From an uncultured Lachnospiraceae bacterium (lineage in GTDB: Bacteria > Bacillota > Clostridia > Lachnospirales > Lachnospiraceae): a stretch of 64,000 nucleotides of DNA. The stretch spans positions 1 to 64,000 of the forward strand of contig CAKRQV010000004.1 of NCBI GenBank assembly GCA_934394565.1, in the 5' to 3' direction. Of the stretch, positions 37,744 through 46,349 are shown piece after piece. A program made the translations under genes and the position numbers. Every line of letters starts with the position of its first letter. Position 1 is the stretch's first letter. Below the pieces are notes generated by a model. It worked only from the letters and a program-made list of their open reading frames with translations, did not search any database and was not told the DNA's origin.

Positions 37744-37772
37744 ATTATAGCATTTTAGTACTATATCTGCAA
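37744..37772 (-). promoter_or_regulatory. Sigma-A promoter of the L,D-transpeptidase gene
   Basis: TTGCAG and TATAAT with a 17-bp spacer on the minus strand, about 30 nt before the start codon. Confidence 0.78.
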
Positions 37773-37859
37773 CATTTTATTGTCTCCATATATATTCAAG
37801 TATACCGCATTTTCTGTTTTCTGGCTACCTCATACTTTCTGAGGAATTCTTAATTTTTC

Positions 37860-37888
37860 TTTACAAGAAAACGGGCTTCCCCTATAAT
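37860..37888 (+). promoter_or_regulatory. Sigma-A promoter of the plus-strand lipoprotein gene
   Basis: TTTACA and TATAAT with a 17-bp spacer, about 35 nt before the start codon. It diverges from the L,D-transpeptidase promoter. Confidence 0.8.
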
Positions 37889-37923
37889 AATTGAAACAAT
37901 ACATGCAGCAAAAGGAGTACACT

Positions 37924-39063
37924 ATGCGTAAATCAGTTTATTATATGTCACTGGCTCTGCTGGCCATCGGTCTTACCGGCTGTCAGGACAAATCTTCCAC
38001 AGATCCCGCTGTATCTTCGACTACAGCCTCTCCATCTTCTGTCGTGGCTGTCAGTTCGGTTGTCAGCGATCTGGATCTGACAGACGATACCCAGCCAGAG
38101 TTGTCAAAGATCACACCTGTCGAAGTTTTTTCCAATGATACTCTGACCGTTTCGACAGACAGTCTGGATTCAGATTCCGACAATACCTACCTGTTTCTTA
38201 ATCTGGAAAACAAGAGCCAGAAGGATCTGTATCTGGTCTGTGAAGCCGCATCCATCAACGGTATTATCCTGGACTGTAATGCCAACATGGAGATTGCCGC
38301 AGGCGAAAAGCTGTACACCCCGCTGTCTTTCACAAATACGGATTTAAATACAGCAGGCGTTCATACAGTGGCCTCTCTCACTTTCAAGCTTTCTGTCTAT
38401 GATATGGAATCTTCCGAAGAGCTTTTTGAGACAGATACTGTAAATGTCTCTACTGATAAAGCTGACGGCTTTGTACAGGATCTGAATCTGGATGGACAAC
38501 AGCTTTATGATGCCAACAATATACAGCTGATCGCCAAGGGTGCAACGCTCGACAGTGACAATTCACCGGTCGTTGTGATTTTGGCTGTCAATCATTCTGA
38601 TAAGGATATCTCTCTCAGTGGTGAGATTGTAGGTAAAAGTGCCGATACCTGTGAAACCTCCTATAGCTATGAGATCCCGGCTGGCATGGCTGCGCTGACA
38701 TATCTCAGCTATTACGATGAACTGGGAGATATTGTTGAAGATATTAAGGACATTCCGGTGGTGCTGACTCTTATGGATACTTCGGACTGGTCAGATATTG
38801 GAAAGACAGAGGCCCTGAGCTTTAATTCTTCGATCATTGATGCGTATCTTCATGCGGATGATACGGACGAAGATACGGAAAAAGAAAATGTAGTTTCCTA
38901 CAGTGGAGAAGATGCTGCGGATGCGATACCGCAGAGTTCTTCCACAATTGACGACGCCGCAGCGGACGGGGAGGGAACTTTGCCGGAGGATACGGATGCT
39001 GACGGTGATTATGTCGGAATGGATGAGCATGAGGGGGATTATCTCTCGGAGGATGATTACTAA
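37924..39063 (+). CDS. Acidic predicted lipoprotein, unknown function
   Basis: A 379-residue protein with a lipoprotein signal (MRKSVYYMSLALLAIGLTGC; lipid-modified Cys near residue 20). A Ser/Thr-rich linker follows, then two similar strand-rich segments (about 75-180 and 180-300; compare YLFLNLENKSQKDL and VVVILAVNHSDKDI) that look like repeated immunoglobulin-like folds. The C-terminal tail is very acidic (about 320-379). AAAGGAG precedes the ATG at 37924. It is one of the few plus-strand genes here, monocistronic, with an excellent promoter. The family is not recognised; a surface or cation-rich ligand role is speculation. Confidence 0.87.
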   Translation: MRKSVYYMSLALLAIGLTGCQDKSSTDPAVSSTTASPSSVVAVSSVVSDLDLTDDTQPELSKITPVEVFSNDTLTVSTDSLDSDSDNTYLFLNLENKSQKDLYLVCEAASINGIILDCNANMEIAAGEKLYTPLSFTNTDLNTAGVHTVASLTFKLSVYDMESSEELFETDTVNVSTDKADGFVQDLNLDGQQLYDANNIQLIAKGATLDSDNSPVVVILAVNHSDKDISLSGEIVGKSADTCETSYSYEIPAGMAALTYLSYYDELGDIVEDIKDIPVVLTLMDTSDWSDIGKTEALSFNSSIIDAYLHADDTDEDTEKENVVSYSGEDAADAIPQSSSTIDDAAADGEGTLPEDTDADGDYVGMDEHEGDYLSEDDY

Positions 39064-39087
39064 ATCACAGGGATATATCTGAGTGAC

Positions 39088-39324
39088 GAAAACGGGGCGC
39101 TGCTTCTGCCGTGTGGGGTGGAGGGGTGTCCTGTTTGTTTTCAAACAAGTGCAACGCTTTGCTGAGCTACGTGCCAACTCCAACTAATGCGCTCGCATAA
39201 GCGAGCTCACGCATAAGTTTACGTAGGCACGGGATCTCATCAAAGCTAAAAGCGCACTTTGAATCGTTTGAAAACAAACAGGACACCCCTCCACCCCACA
39301 CGGCAGAAGCAGCGCCCCGTTTTC
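39088..39324. repeat. Palindromic element copy A: structured core in a 59-bp perfect inverted repeat
   Basis: Arms 39088-39146 and 39266-39324 are perfect reverse complements over 59 bp. They enclose a 119-nt core (39147-39265), which is about 80% identical to the core at 59703-59817. Core pairings: AAGTGC 39147-39152 with 39254-39259; GCTTTG 39156-39161 with 39241-39246; CGTGCC 39170-39175 with 39226-39231; ATGC 39187-39190 with 39211-39214; GCTCGC 39191-39196 with 39201-39206, capped by ATAA. The arm sequence is not shared with the other copy. The element fills the gap between two convergent genes. Outer arm ends read GCCCCGTTTTC on both strands, so bidirectional termination is possible. 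I recognise no known RNA or transposon. Confidence 0.9.
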
Positions 39325-39337
39325 TGTTCTTGTGAAA

Positions 39338-40348
39338 TTATAATTCGAAGGATGATTTCTCAGGCAGCACACTCTGGAAGGCATCTTTGACAAGCTGGAC
39401 TTTTTCTTCAAAATTCACAGTCTTGGCTGTGTCGTTGATACAGATCATGGCATCTTTGTGGCCCTTGATGGAATCAATCAGGGTGTAGACGTTCTGATCT
39501 TTGATGTGATAGCATCGACCGATCCTGGCAGTTCTTGGATAGAAGTTGCCGGAGGCGAGCTGCCAGTATTTATAGAGCCACTGGTTGACATTCGTCGTGG
39601 AACGGATCCTGCACTTACAGGTTTCGTCCATAATCTCAGGTTCAGCTGCCCAGACTTCTTCATAGGTGGATTTCAGAAAGCTGTTTGGCAGATGATGGTA
39701 GTAAAAGCCCGGGAACCATGCCCATGGCAAAAGAACCAGCGTACGATACAGATGTTTTGCCCCGTAACGCAGACGGAACCAGTTGCGCCAGTTTTTAAGC
39801 AATGCCTGTTTCTTTGGAAAATGGGTGTTGATAACCGCCATATCGTTGCCATTGTACGGGCCTGCACTGTCTTTGCCCCAGTAGATACAGTCCATGGCAA
39901 AGGTGTCACAGGGCTTGCCGTCTACAAAGAAATCTTCCGGCTTCATGGGTTTGTTAATAAACATATCATCGTTGAAATACACAAACTGTTCTGCCAGTCC
40001 TTCGATCCGATGCAGATTATGCTCGATGGTATGGGAATTGAAGGTGGGCAGATATTCTTCCGGTATATAGTCTTTATGATTGACGATATGCAGCTTCGGA
40101 TTTGAGGTATCCATCCATTTTGGCAGATGTCCCCAGGTGACAAAGTGAATCTTATTGACCCAAGGGGTATATTTTTCTACGGCTCTAAACCAGTACTGCA
40201 GATTATCCCAGTCACGGTAACGGACTTCCTGATCGTCTTCGCCCACCGGTTTTGGCACATACTGATTCTTGACAGCGCGCCACGCCGGATCGTTGCCATC
40301 TACCCATATAATCACAAAATCGATTGGTTTTTGTGCCGCATGCTTCAT
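39338..40348 (-). CDS. Stealth family sugar-phosphate transferase
   Basis: A 336-residue Stealth protein, related to capsule hexose-1-phosphate transferases such as the N-acetylglucosamine-phosphotransferases. Conserved region 1 is IDFVIIWVDGNDPAW near the N-terminus. Region 2 is RYRDWDNLQYWFRAVEKYTPWV. Later regions include EQFVYFNDDMFINKP and NTTNVNQWLYKYW-like residues near 250. It probably adds a sugar through a phosphodiester to a surface polymer. I prefer the start at 40348, with GGTGGGG upstream; an in-frame ATG at 40462 would add 38 unconserved residues. It is the last gene after tagG/tagH/tagF-like genes. Confidence 0.9.
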   Translation of the reverse strand: MKHAAQKPIDFVIIWVDGNDPAWRAVKNQYVPKPVGEDDQEVRYRDWDNLQYWFRAVEKYTPWVNKIHFVTWGHLPKWMDTSNPKLHIVNHKDYIPEEYLPTFNSHTIEHNLHRIEGLAEQFVYFNDDMFINKPMKPEDFFVDGKPCDTFAMDCIYWGKDSAGPYNGNDMAVINTHFPKKQALLKNWRNWFRLRYGAKHLYRTLVLLPWAWFPGFYYHHLPNSFLKSTYEEVWAAEPEIMDETCKCRIRSTTNVNQWLYKYWQLASGNFYPRTARIGRCYHIKDQNVYTLIDSIKGHKDAMICINDTAKTVNFEEKVQLVKDAFQSVLPEKSSFEL

Positions 40349-40394
40349 GCTTTTTCCCCACCTTTTCCTTTTTTCGGTTGTTTTATCCACATAA

Positions 40395-40416
40395 GGCTGT
40401 GCAGGTATGCACAGCC
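40395..40416 (-). other. Perfect hairpin in the leader of the Stealth gene
   Basis: GGCTGTGCA pairs perfectly with TGCACAGCC around a four-base loop, about 50 nt before the start. There is no T run on either side, so it is not an intrinsic terminator. It could be an mRNA stability or regulator-binding site. A TATACT about 40 nt further upstream may be a -10 box. Confidence 0.5.
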
Positions 40417-40498
40417 GTCCACAGGTTACACTATTTTCAAAACTGTTAATAGTATAGATCATACTATAACAAAACTACGAAATAAAAAGCCACAATAT

Positions 40499-41689
40499 CT
40501 ATATTGCCTTAATAGCTTCATAATTACGTTTACAGTAGTCTCTGTCATGAAAATAAAAGAAATCATCACAGCGTTTCTGATACTCTTCTTCCATCACATA
40601 GCCTCTGTCCATCGTCCTTTTAAGTTCTTCAACAAGACGTGTGCTGTCTTCACAGATTGGGCCGAAGCCATCCCTGTGGTAGTCGTAATATCCCAGTCCC
40701 ATATGCCCCTCGCGGAACATCTCATAATCAAACTGGTAATACAGCACCGGTTTTCGCATATACGCCACATCCATAGCCACGCTGGAATAGTCGGTGATCA
40801 TACACAGGGCTTCTTTCATCAGCTGCTGGCAGTCATACTCCGGCCAGGTGGCAATCGTTACATTTTCATTGACTCCGGCAAAATATCCGGCAAATTTCTG
40901 CATATTACGGTGCAGATAAAAAACAAGTTTGATATTCTGCGCTTTCAGATCAGTCACAAATTCATCCGTCAAAAACTTTTTCCATGCTATAGCAAACTCA
41001 GTCTTATCAAAGCTGTCCACATGTTCCACGGAATGCGTCACTGTATGCGCGATCCATTTCCGCCATGTGGGCATGACCAGAATAAATTTTTCTTTTGCCG
41101 GCACAGGGAAAAGATTATCATAGCGGGCCAGCCCCAGCATCTGCACATACCCTTTAGGATAGCCATAGGTATCACGAACAAATTCATATTCCCGGGGCAC
41201 ACTGGTGACGAACATACGCATCTTTGTATTTTTATAATACAGATACGACAGATCATCTTTGATGATGCCGTGTTGCAGAAAAATCCTCGTATTTTTCAAC
41301 AGACCGGACACTTCCAGTGCATAGCAGACCGCCGCATTGGGCTTTCCGCCTTTCTGGGAACTGATATTTTTAGAAGCCGCCAGATAGTAGATCCAGTGCT
41401 TCAGACTGCCATAAGCCACTGTCTGTCCTAACGCAGCCACACGGGCATGATCCGGGGACTTCGGGTTGATCGCATAGATGATCTCCTGTTCGGGATGATG
41501 CTCACGGATATATTTAAACAGCCAGTAAGGATTATCTCTGGCCTCCATCTCGTAATCGCAGATCAGCCAGAGATCCTTATGTTTTCGTCTGTAGATCATT
41601 GCGATCGGCAAAGCCAGCAAAAATTTCAGGATGTGCAGAAGATCCGACAGTTTTACCATTTTCAATTTCTCCAGTATTTTCTGCTCCAT
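40499..41689 (-). CDS. CDP-glycerol glycerophosphotransferase family protein (single domain)
   Basis: A 396-residue Glyphos_transf protein of TagB/TagF type with almost no additional domain. A hydrophobic N-terminal segment (LHILKFLLALPIAMIYRR) probably docks on the membrane. Motifs are RIFLQHGIIKDDLS (about 136), MPTWRKW (about 205), YLHRNMQKF (about 260) and MITDYSSVAMDVAYMRKP (about 306). It adds a glycerol-phosphate unit to a lipid-linked saccharide in the cytoplasm. The small size suits a primase-like (TagB) or single-addition role rather than a polymerase. It lies downstream of the tagGH-type exporter genes, 118 nt after the ATPase gene. Confidence 0.92.
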   Translation of the reverse strand: MEQKILEKLKMVKLSDLLHILKFLLALPIAMIYRRKHKDLWLICDYEMEARDNPYWLFKYIREHHPEQEIIYAINPKSPDHARVAALGQTVAYGSLKHWIYYLAASKNISSQKGGKPNAAVCYALEVSGLLKNTRIFLQHGIIKDDLSYLYYKNTKMRMFVTSVPREYEFVRDTYGYPKGYVQMLGLARYDNLFPVPAKEKFILVMPTWRKWIAHTVTHSVEHVDSFDKTEFAIAWKKFLTDEFVTDLKAQNIKLVFYLHRNMQKFAGYFAGVNENVTIATWPEYDCQQLMKEALCMITDYSSVAMDVAYMRKPVLYYQFDYEMFREGHMGLGYYDYHRDGFGPICEDSTRLVEELKRTMDRGYVMEEEYQKRCDDFFYFHDRDYCKRNYEAIKAI

Positions 41690-41807
41690 ACGATCACCCT
41701 CTACTTTTCACAGGCATTTGCCATCTTTTATGCAGTATTTTTCATTTTCAGATCTGCACTTTTGTGTCTCTTATGTTCTCGCAAGCTTGTACGGTTTAGT
41801 GTATGGT

Positions 41808-42539
41808 TTATTTATCCATAAACTCACGGTATTTTTCGAGTACTTCATGCGGTTCACCAAGCATCTTTTTCTTGCCATCGTGCATCCACAGCACGCGGTC
41901 ACACAGTTCTTCCAGCGTAGCCAGGTTGTGAGATACGATAACAACGGTACGGTCTCTGTTTGAAATCAGAGATTTCATTTTCTTATAACTCTTTTTCTTG
42001 AATTTCTCGTCACCTACAGACAGAACTTCATCAATCAGCATGATCTCTGTCTCCAGAATAGCGGTGATGGAGAATGCCAGCTTGGAATACATACCACTGG
42101 AGTATGTACGCACCGGCATATCGATAAATTTACCCAACCCGGCAAAATCGATAATCTCCGGCATTTTTTCATGAACCTGATCCTCTGTAAATCCAAGGAG
42201 CATACCGGACAGCATGATATTCTCGCGACCGGTCAGATCCTTCATAAAGCCAACACCGATGGCCAGCAGGGATACCGTATGTCCGTGGAGATCGATACTT
42301 CCCTCATCTGCGGAAAAAATATTAGCCAGAGCACGCAGCATGGTAGATTTACCACTGCCGTTCTTTCCGGTAATTCCAAGGATTTCTCCCTGTTTCACTT
42401 CAAAACTGATGCCACGGACAGCTTCAAACTCCTTTGTCTCTGCATTTTTCATGCGCAGAAGACTCTTTTTGATGGAGTAAGCCTGTACGCTTTTATAACG
42501 GATCTTGAGATCCTTGACAGTAATTGCTATTTCATCCAT
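41808..42539 (-). CDS. tagH: Polysaccharide/teichoic acid ABC exporter, ATP-binding subunit (TagH-like)
   Basis: A 243-residue ABC ATPase of the short O-antigen/teichoic-acid export type. Walker A is GITGKNGSGKST, the signature is YSSGMYSKLAF, Walker B is IMLIDEVLSVGD and the switch His is in VIVSHNL. It lacks the long C-terminal extension of Bacillus TagH, so no carbohydrate-binding domain is present. GAGGAG precedes the ATG. It sits 15 nt after the permease gene, and together they export an undecaprenyl-linked polymer. Confidence 0.95.
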   Translation of the reverse strand: MDEIAITVKDLKIRYKSVQAYSIKKSLLRMKNAETKEFEAVRGISFEVKQGEILGITGKNGSGKSTMLRALANIFSADEGSIDLHGHTVSLLAIGVGFMKDLTGRENIMLSGMLLGFTEDQVHEKMPEIIDFAGLGKFIDMPVRTYSSGMYSKLAFSITAILETEIMLIDEVLSVGDEKFKKKSYKKMKSLISNRDRTVVIVSHNLATLEELCDRVLWMHDGKKKMLGEPHEVLEKYREFMDK

Positions 42540-42554
42540 ACGTTTTACTCCTCA

Positions 42555-43337
42555 TTAAATGACTTTGACATAGGTATTCTCGCCACGGTAAATTGTGCGC
42601 ACACCAAAGATAGCCAGCAGAACGGATACAACAAACCACGCTTCCAGCACATGGAAGCCCGGATCCTGGCAGTACATGATGACACGACGCAGATCATTGA
42701 TAATGCAGGCGATCGGGTTGCAGTTTAACAGGATTGTTCTGTACGGCTTCGGGAAGCTCTGCTCGATGCTGTAGAAAATACCTGTCAGATAGAAGATAAA
42801 ACGAAGCACGATATTGATGACATTAGACATATCATCAATAAATACACCCAGATGCAGCAAAATGCAGGCGCAGCCAAACGTAAAGATAATACCAATGATC
42901 AGAATCGGAATTATGTACACAATACGGTAGCTGATCGGTACACGGTACACAATCATCATCACAAAGGAGATACCGAAACAGATCATCATCTTAAAGCCAT
43001 TGACCATCATATCGGAAATGATCAGCATGAACTTCGGCAGATAAACTTTAGATACGATCGGTTTATTACGTCTGACCATACGGACGGAACTCTTCATACA
43101 ACGGTTGAAGAAATCCCAGAACGCCAGACCAATAAAGATATAAATATTGAAATACTGCAGTTTCTTTTTAAACAGCATGCCGAATACAAAAGCATAGATC
43201 AGCATGAAACAAAATGGCTCCAGTACCCACCACAGCCAGTTCAGGTAGGAATTGGCCACCTCTGTCTTTAACTGGGACTTCGCCGCATAGCATGTATAAT
43301 TCCAGTGTTTTTTCACATCGTTTATAAAACGCTTCAA
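42555..43337 (-). CDS. tagG: Polysaccharide/teichoic acid ABC exporter, permease subunit (TagG-like)
   Basis: A 260-residue ABC-2 type permease with about six membrane helices. Segments include EVANSYLNWLWWVLEPFCFMLIYAFVFG near the N-terminus and RFIFYLTGIFYSIEQSFPKPYR in the second half, as in TagG/Wzm proteins. The start codon is TTG, supported by AAGGAGG 7 nt upstream. It is the first gene of a minus-strand set, tagG-tagH-tagF-like-Stealth. It is driven by a consensus promoter that diverges from the GT2-glycerophosphotransferase fusion gene. Confidence 0.95.
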   Translation of the reverse strand: MKRFINDVKKHWNYTCYAAKSQLKTEVANSYLNWLWWVLEPFCFMLIYAFVFGMLFKKKLQYFNIYIFIGLAFWDFFNRCMKSSVRMVRRNKPIVSKVYLPKFMLIISDMMVNGFKMMICFGISFVMMIVYRVPISYRIVYIIPILIIGIIFTFGCACILLHLGVFIDDMSNVINIVLRFIFYLTGIFYSIEQSFPKPYRTILLNCNPIACIINDLRRVIMYCQDPGFHVLEAWFVVSVLLAIFGVRTIYRGENTYVKVI

Positions 43338-43404
43338 CGATATTCCTCCTTATTGTACTTATTTCAGGGCGCAAAAAGGCACACCTGAGGACACTCGATA
43401 GGAT

Positions 43405-43433
43405 ATTATACTAAAGATACACGAGAAAAACAA
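43405..43433 (-). promoter_or_regulatory. Sigma-A promoter of the tagGH operon
   Basis: TTGTTT and TATAAT with a 17-bp spacer on the minus strand, about 68 nt before the tagG start. Confidence 0.78.
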
Positions 43434-43456
43434 TAGTTCTCTTCATTTTTCTTAAG

Positions 43457-43485
43457 TTGTCGTATACTGACAGATATGTTACTAT
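43457..43485 (+). promoter_or_regulatory. Probable sigma-A promoter of the GT2/glycerophosphotransferase fusion gene
   Basis: TTGTCG and TACTAT with a 17-bp spacer on the plus strand, about 50 nt before the start. It is divergent from the tagGH promoter only some 25 bp away. Confidence 0.6.
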
Positions 43486-43534
43486 GTATACATCCATTTT
43501 ATTTTCTACACTACGATTTGAGGAGGTAGATCCT

Positions 43535-46201
43535 ATGTACCCTTATAAGTTTTCCATTGTTATGGCTGCTTATAATGTAGAGGCATATCTTGATGAAGCC
43601 ATCAAAAGTTTGCAGGAGCAAACCATAGGTTTTGATAATATTCAAGTGATCCTTGTGGATGATGGTTCCACGGACAATACAGCTGCTATCTGTGATTCCT
43701 ATGCAGCACAATACGATAATATTCTTGCCCTGCACCAGACAAATCAGGGCGTTTCTTCTGCCCGCAACCTTGGTCTGACAAAAGTATCCGGTCAGTTTGT
43801 TAATTTTATGGATTCCGATGACAAGCTCAGCGCGGATACATTGGAGCACGTATACGCTTTCTTTTCCGCTCACGAAGCAGAAACGGATGTCACCGTCATT
43901 CCCATGATATATTTTGATGGTCAGTCCAATGAGCATCGTCTGAATTTTTATAAAAAGACAACATGTATTGCTGATCTCGAAGAGCATCCTGATTATGTTG
44001 CCATGTCCATGTCCTGTTCTTTTGTCCGTGCAGAAGCAGCCAGCACCATTCATTTTGATACACGGCTGGCCTACGCAGAGGATGCCCGGGCACTTGTATC
44101 TATTTTACTGGTCAAACGGAAACTTGGCATTGTCAGTGACGCTGTCTACTGGTATCGCCACCGAAGCAACGGCATAACCTCCGCCATGGGCAATGCCCAC
44201 AATAATCCCGCATGGTATCAGCCGCATCTGGATCATTTCTCACTTGCGATCATCCGGCAATGTCTGGATACCTATGGAGCTGTTCCAGCTTTTGTGCAAT
44301 ATACGCTGGCATACGATCTGCAGCCGCCGCTGAAGGTTGATTCCATCCCAAGCGGCATTATGTCCGAAGCAGAGCAAAAGCACTACCTTGAAACCTTATT
44401 TTCGATTTATAACTATATCGATGACAAGATCATTCTGGCACAAAAGCACTGTTTTGCAGAGCAGAAGCTCTTTGTGCTCCGCAACAAACATAAAGAGCTT
44501 CCTGATTTTATCAAGAAGAAAAACAATATTCTGCTGACATACAATGGCGAAACCATATACTCCCTGAAACGTTCTCTGGTCACCATAGATTTCATCAAAA
44601 TCCGTGGCACCCGCTGCAGCATCGAGGGAACAGTCAACTACTTCCCTACAGTTATGCATGAAGTCAGACCCTATTTACTGGTCAATGGGAAAAAACATGC
44701 CTGTCGCCCGACAGAGCACAATGAAAACCATTACTGTCTGGATCATCTGGTGCTTACCCGTCAGGGCTTTATCGGCAGATTTGATATTGATCCGAACGAT
44801 CCGGTGACGGAGATCCAGTTTATGTATATCTATGACGATATGCGTGTCATTCCGTTCAAGTACAAGTTTGGCAAATTTGTTCCCGTGGAAACTACTTTCC
44901 CGGAACAGTACGGCATCATCGGAAATTACACGGTACAGTTCAGAGAAAATGCGATTGCACTGGAAGAAGCCACAGAACAGTCCGTTGCAGATAAAGAAGC
45001 GCTGTTTTTGTCTGCGGTTCGAAACAGTGGACAGTACAGTGAAGAAGATATTGCACTCCGCACCAAGGCACGGTCGCTTCAGAAAAAGAGTGCTGTCTGG
45101 ATGATCTGCGACCGCTATGATCAGGCCGGTGACAACGGTGAAGCTTTTTTCCGTTACCTGCGAAAATATCACCGTTTTACTGTAAAGCCATATTTTGTCC
45201 TTGCCAAAGGTTCTCCGGACCGTGAACGCATGGAAGCTATCGGTCCGGTCGTTACCTACGGCAGCCAGGAGCATAAGCTTTTGTATCTGCTCAGCCGCTT
45301 TATGATCTCTTCCCATGCGGATGACTTCATTCTTCATCCTTTTGCAGAGCAGGATCCGCTGTATAAGGATCTGACAGCCCAGAAAAACATTGTCTTTTTA
45401 CAACACGGTGTCATCCAGGATGATCTTTCCGGCTGGCTGAACCGTTATAACAAAAATTTCACTGGCTTTGTTACCACGGCCCGCCCGGAATACCAGTCCA
45501 TCTGTGACACATCCTATGGCTATCCCGCAGAAAATGTATGGTTGACCGGACTTCCCCGCTATGACCGTCTGTATAATGCGCCACAGAAGCAGATCACCAT
45601 TATGCCGACCTGGCGCCGGAATCTGCTTGCCACCCTGAATGAAGATAATCACTGGGTAGCCCTGCCTGGTATGGCCGACAGTGCATATGTACAGTTTTAT
45701 AAAGCACTTTTCAGCCATCCGAAATTGCAGGAAACTGCCAAAGCCTGCGGCTATACGATTGCCTTCAAACCGCATCCGGCCTTTACAGATTTTCTGCCTG
45801 TATTTGATGTACCGGACAACGTAAAAGTGCTTGGACAGGATGTAACTTACCGTGACGCTTTTGCCCAGAGTGATCTGCTGCTGACGGATTATTCCTCCGT
45901 TGCCTTTGACTTTGCCTACCTGCGCAAGCCGATCCTCTACTATCAGGGTGACCGTGATGAGTTTTTCTCCGGTGAACATATCTGTTCTCTGGGGTATTTT
46001 GATTACGAACGTGATGGACTCGGCGATGTCACCTACACCTTAGATGAAACCATTGATCAGCTGGTTGCCTATATGGAGTCCGGATGTCAGCTGAAAGACA
46101 AATATCGCGAACGCATTGATCATTTTTATGCATTTCATGATAAAAAATGCTGTAAACGAATTTATAAAGAAATCCGCAAAGCCGGCAAACGCAAAGCATA
46201 G
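43535..46201 (+). CDS. Bifunctional GT2 glycosyltransferase / CDP-glycerol glycerophosphotransferase
   Basis: An 888-residue two-enzyme fusion. Residues about 1-230 are a GT-A family 2 domain (FSIVMAAYNVEAYLDEAI, VLVDDGSTDNTA, NFMDSDDKLSADT, YAEDARALVSILL). A linker of about 200 residues follows. The C-terminal 400 residues are a TagB/TagF glycerophosphotransferase (VFLQHGVIQDDLSGW, MPTWRRNLL, FKPHPAF, LLTDYSSVAFDFAYLRKP). It could add a sugar and then a glycerol phosphate, building a sugar-glycerol-phosphate repeat. GAGGAGG lies 8 nt before the ATG at 43535. It is divergent from tagG, monocistronic, with a strong terminator. Confidence 0.94.
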   Translation: MYPYKFSIVMAAYNVEAYLDEAIKSLQEQTIGFDNIQVILVDDGSTDNTAAICDSYAAQYDNILALHQTNQGVSSARNLGLTKVSGQFVNFMDSDDKLSADTLEHVYAFFSAHEAETDVTVIPMIYFDGQSNEHRLNFYKKTTCIADLEEHPDYVAMSMSCSFVRAEAASTIHFDTRLAYAEDARALVSILLVKRKLGIVSDAVYWYRHRSNGITSAMGNAHNNPAWYQPHLDHFSLAIIRQCLDTYGAVPAFVQYTLAYDLQPPLKVDSIPSGIMSEAEQKHYLETLFSIYNYIDDKIILAQKHCFAEQKLFVLRNKHKELPDFIKKKNNILLTYNGETIYSLKRSLVTIDFIKIRGTRCSIEGTVNYFPTVMHEVRPYLLVNGKKHACRPTEHNENHYCLDHLVLTRQGFIGRFDIDPNDPVTEIQFMYIYDDMRVIPFKYKFGKFVPVETTFPEQYGIIGNYTVQFRENAIALEEATEQSVADKEALFLSAVRNSGQYSEEDIALRTKARSLQKKSAVWMICDRYDQAGDNGEAFFRYLRKYHRFTVKPYFVLAKGSPDRERMEAIGPVVTYGSQEHKLLYLLSRFMISSHADDFILHPFAEQDPLYKDLTAQKNIVFLQHGVIQDDLSGWLNRYNKNFTGFVTTARPEYQSICDTSYGYPAENVWLTGLPRYDRLYNAPQKQITIMPTWRRNLLATLNEDNHWVALPGMADSAYVQFYKALFSHPKLQETAKACGYTIAFKPHPAFTDFLPVFDVPDNVKVLGQDVTYRDAFAQSDLLLTDYSSVAFDFAYLRKPILYYQGDRDEFFSGEHICSLGYFDYERDGLGDVTYTLDETIDQLVAYMESGCQLKDKYRERIDHFYAFHDKKCCKRIYKEIRKAGKRKA

Positions 46202-46267
46202 TTCATTTTGACCCTGGCCGCAAAACTATTTCACCGGATCAGTTTTTCACAGGCGCAGCGACATGAA

Positions 46268-46334
46268 AACGAGGTGTTTGTACCGCATGCTCTATTGTAA
46301 TATCCAGTAAAGGTATGCTTACAAACACCTCGTT
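46268..46334. terminator. Bidirectional terminator between convergent genes
   Basis: Fifteen-bp perfect arms AACGAGGTGTTTGTA/TACAAACACCTCGTT (46268-46282 with 46320-46334). The plus strand continues ATTCTTTTCTTT and the minus strand TTTTC. It serves the fusion gene (plus) and the polymerase gene (minus). Confidence 0.85.
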
Positions 46335-46349
46335 ATTCTTTTCTTTATA

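Noticed and set aside
38791..39411. Minus-strand reading frames crossing element A
   Set aside because: They translate the inverted-repeat arms and core, have no ribosome binding sites, and the core shows structural rather than coding conservation.
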